Positions 63,401 through 64,000 of a stretch of DNA of 64,000 nucleotides are shown here, piece after piece; the first letter of the stretch is position 1; each line of letters opens with the position of its first letter. Both the position numbers and the translations under genes were made by a program. Under the pieces are notes generated by a model. The model saw nothing but the letters and a program-made list of their open reading frames with translations, did not search any database and was not told where the DNA came from. The DNA is from Odoribacter splanchnicus DSM 20712. Lineage in GTDB: Bacteria; Bacteroidota; Bacteroidia; Bacteroidales; Marinifilaceae. Where the stretch lies: the NCBI RefSeq assembly GCF_000190535.1, contig NC_015160.1, forward strand, positions 1,302,001 to 1,366,000. The letters are read 5' to 3'.

Positions 63401-63453
63401 TTCCGAACAATATCAGGCCATGACCCGATATCCAAATCCCGATTTTTTTTCAT
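60400..63453 (-). pseudogene. SusC/RagA transporter lacking its C-terminus
   Basis: 1017 aa as read. Signal peptide, STN domain (about 45-115: KTLPEVFQEITRLSGYEFMY), carboxypeptidase-regulatory domain (GLVKDKGGMPLPGVTILLKG), plug (VLKDAASSAMYGSRGAMGVI) and most of the barrel are present. The end, MKNKPDYILDFQRFGTTI, is not a SusC terminus: the last strands (about 100 residues in relatives) and the terminal aromatic are missing. So the barrel probably cannot be assembled. Similarity stops near 60430 at the AT-rich island. The matching susD lies in pieces at 50327. The STN domain would have signalled to the FecR upstream. Confidence 0.85.
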
Positions 63454-63515
63454 AAATTTGTTTTGTTAAAATTAATAATGGCCATTTGCACGATGGCGTT
63501 AATAATTCTATTCCG

Positions 63516-63538
63516 GGAAGATGCTGCACACATCTTCC
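63516..63538 (-). other. Hairpin between fecR and susC, second locus
   Basis: GGAAGATG (63516-63523) and CATCTTCC (63531-63538) with a 7-nt loop, in the 92-bp gap between fecR and the truncated susC. It is in the same position as the hairpin at 13249-13284. Confidence 0.55.
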
Positions 63539-63545
63539 TGTTTTG

Positions 63546-64000
63546 TTATTCAGTAAATACCTCAATCGCACGTCCGTTCTGCACAAAACGGATATGCGTC
63601 GTGAGTTCCAGTTTATTCAATACCTGATCCAGATTCCTGTATTTCGGCAGATTTCCGGTAAAACGGATTTTTCTGACCTCCGCATCCCGGAGAAAAAATT
63701 CAACGTCATACCAACGTCCCAATTTATGAATCACCTCTTCTAATAAATCGTCATTAAATACAAAACGCCGGTCTTTCCAGGCCGTATAAGCTTTTACGTC
63801 TACGTTCCGGATTTCCGGGCCTTCCGAACTGTAATTCAACTGTTCTCCGGGCTGTAATTTCCGGGAATAATTCCCCACCCGTACTTCCACTTTTCCCTGC
63901 ACCAAAGTGACTTGCTGAGTTTCCGAAGGATAGGATTTCATATTAAAAGAAGTACCCAAAACCTTAATATCCAATTGTTCCGTTTTCACCACAAAAGGCC
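63546..64000 (-). CDS. FecR-type anti-sigma factor, C-terminal part (runs off right edge)
   Basis: About 150 codons; the 5' part is beyond the window (the frame is open to base 64000, reading PFVVKTEQLD). The visible part is the periplasmic FecR domain end (VLGTSFNMKSYPSETQQVTL, VQGKVEVRVG) and the C-terminal SusC-contact domain (RRFVFNDDLLEEVIHKLGRW, YDVEFFLRDAEVRKIRFTGN). It is related to the FecR at 13389. It controls the neighbouring, now broken, susC. Confidence 0.9.
   Translation of the reverse strand, partial: PFVVKTEQLDIKVLGTSFNMKSYPSETQQVTLVQGKVEVRVGNYSRKLQPGEQLNYSSEGPEIRNVDVKAYTAWKDRRFVFNDDLLEEVIHKLGRWYDVEFFLRDAEVRKIRFTGNLPKYRNLDQVLNKLELTTHIRFVQNGRAIEVFTE

Overview
The window reads as chromosomal DNA from a Bacteroidales gut bacterium. 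The evidence is SusC/SusD pairs with FecR anti-sigma genes, promoters of the TTG-N19-21-TAnnTTTG type (for example 14949-14978, 36682-36711 and 60263-60292), many short-leader lipoproteins, and the order DUF1599 / BT_3928-like / tpiA. Odoribacter or a close relative is my guess. No rRNA, tRNA, CRISPR array, integrase or intact transposase was found.

Layout. 1-4 kb: a partial methyltransferase-like gene, a TPR gene with a long structured leader, and pncB beside an NrtR-type Nudix regulator. 4.2-14.6 kb: a leftward polymer-uptake locus (fecR, susC, susD, DUF4843 lipoprotein, PKD-like lipoprotein, double-thioredoxin protein); the last gene is broken by a 7-G tract. 15-26 kb: YjbR protein, metallo-beta-lactamase-fold hydrolase, AraC regulator, pepT, proS, an aromatic and Arg-Pro-Thr repeat lipoprotein with an OmpP1/FadL-like protein, and an EamA transporter. 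This stretch also holds two gene wrecks: an aldo/keto reductase::flavodoxin fusion and a half-deleted aquaporin. 26.5-41.7 kb: housekeeping genes (miaB, two SpoU methyltransferases, folP, tpiA, an M49 peptidase, a Nudix pyrophosphatase, HU, an FAD oxidoreductase, an SDR). It ends in dnaX, where an A11 tract lies exactly at the gamma stop and the tau tail continues in the -1 frame.

41.9-50.9 kb is a patchwork. It has an alpha/beta hydrolase, a graveyard of acetyltransferase, flavodoxin and AraC ends, an intact AraC gene, a four-gene phage-like holin/amidase cassette, an Rpn-type nuclease gene between about 185-bp direct repeats, and remnants of a sce7726-like gene, a dicarboxylate symporter and a SusD. 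50.9-60.4 kb is clearly AT-richer by eye and looks foreign. It sits between the 3' end of a susD and a susC that has lost its C-terminus. It carries two candidate systems: a leftward operon of surface lipoproteins with two cysteine peptidases (clostripain-like C11 and papain-like), and a rightward operon. The rightward operon has a promoter, a strongly folded leader RNA, a lipoprotein, a secreted repeat protein, and a UvrD-type helicase with a membrane anchor and an inserted PD-(D/E)XK-like motif. The window ends in the truncated susC and a partial fecR.

The uptake loci would bind and import polymers under FecR signalling. pncB and the NrtR-like protein probably form an NAD salvage unit. The most interesting material is the AT-rich island, the holin/amidase cassette, the dnaX slip site, and the repeated signs of gene decay by deletion between related sequences.
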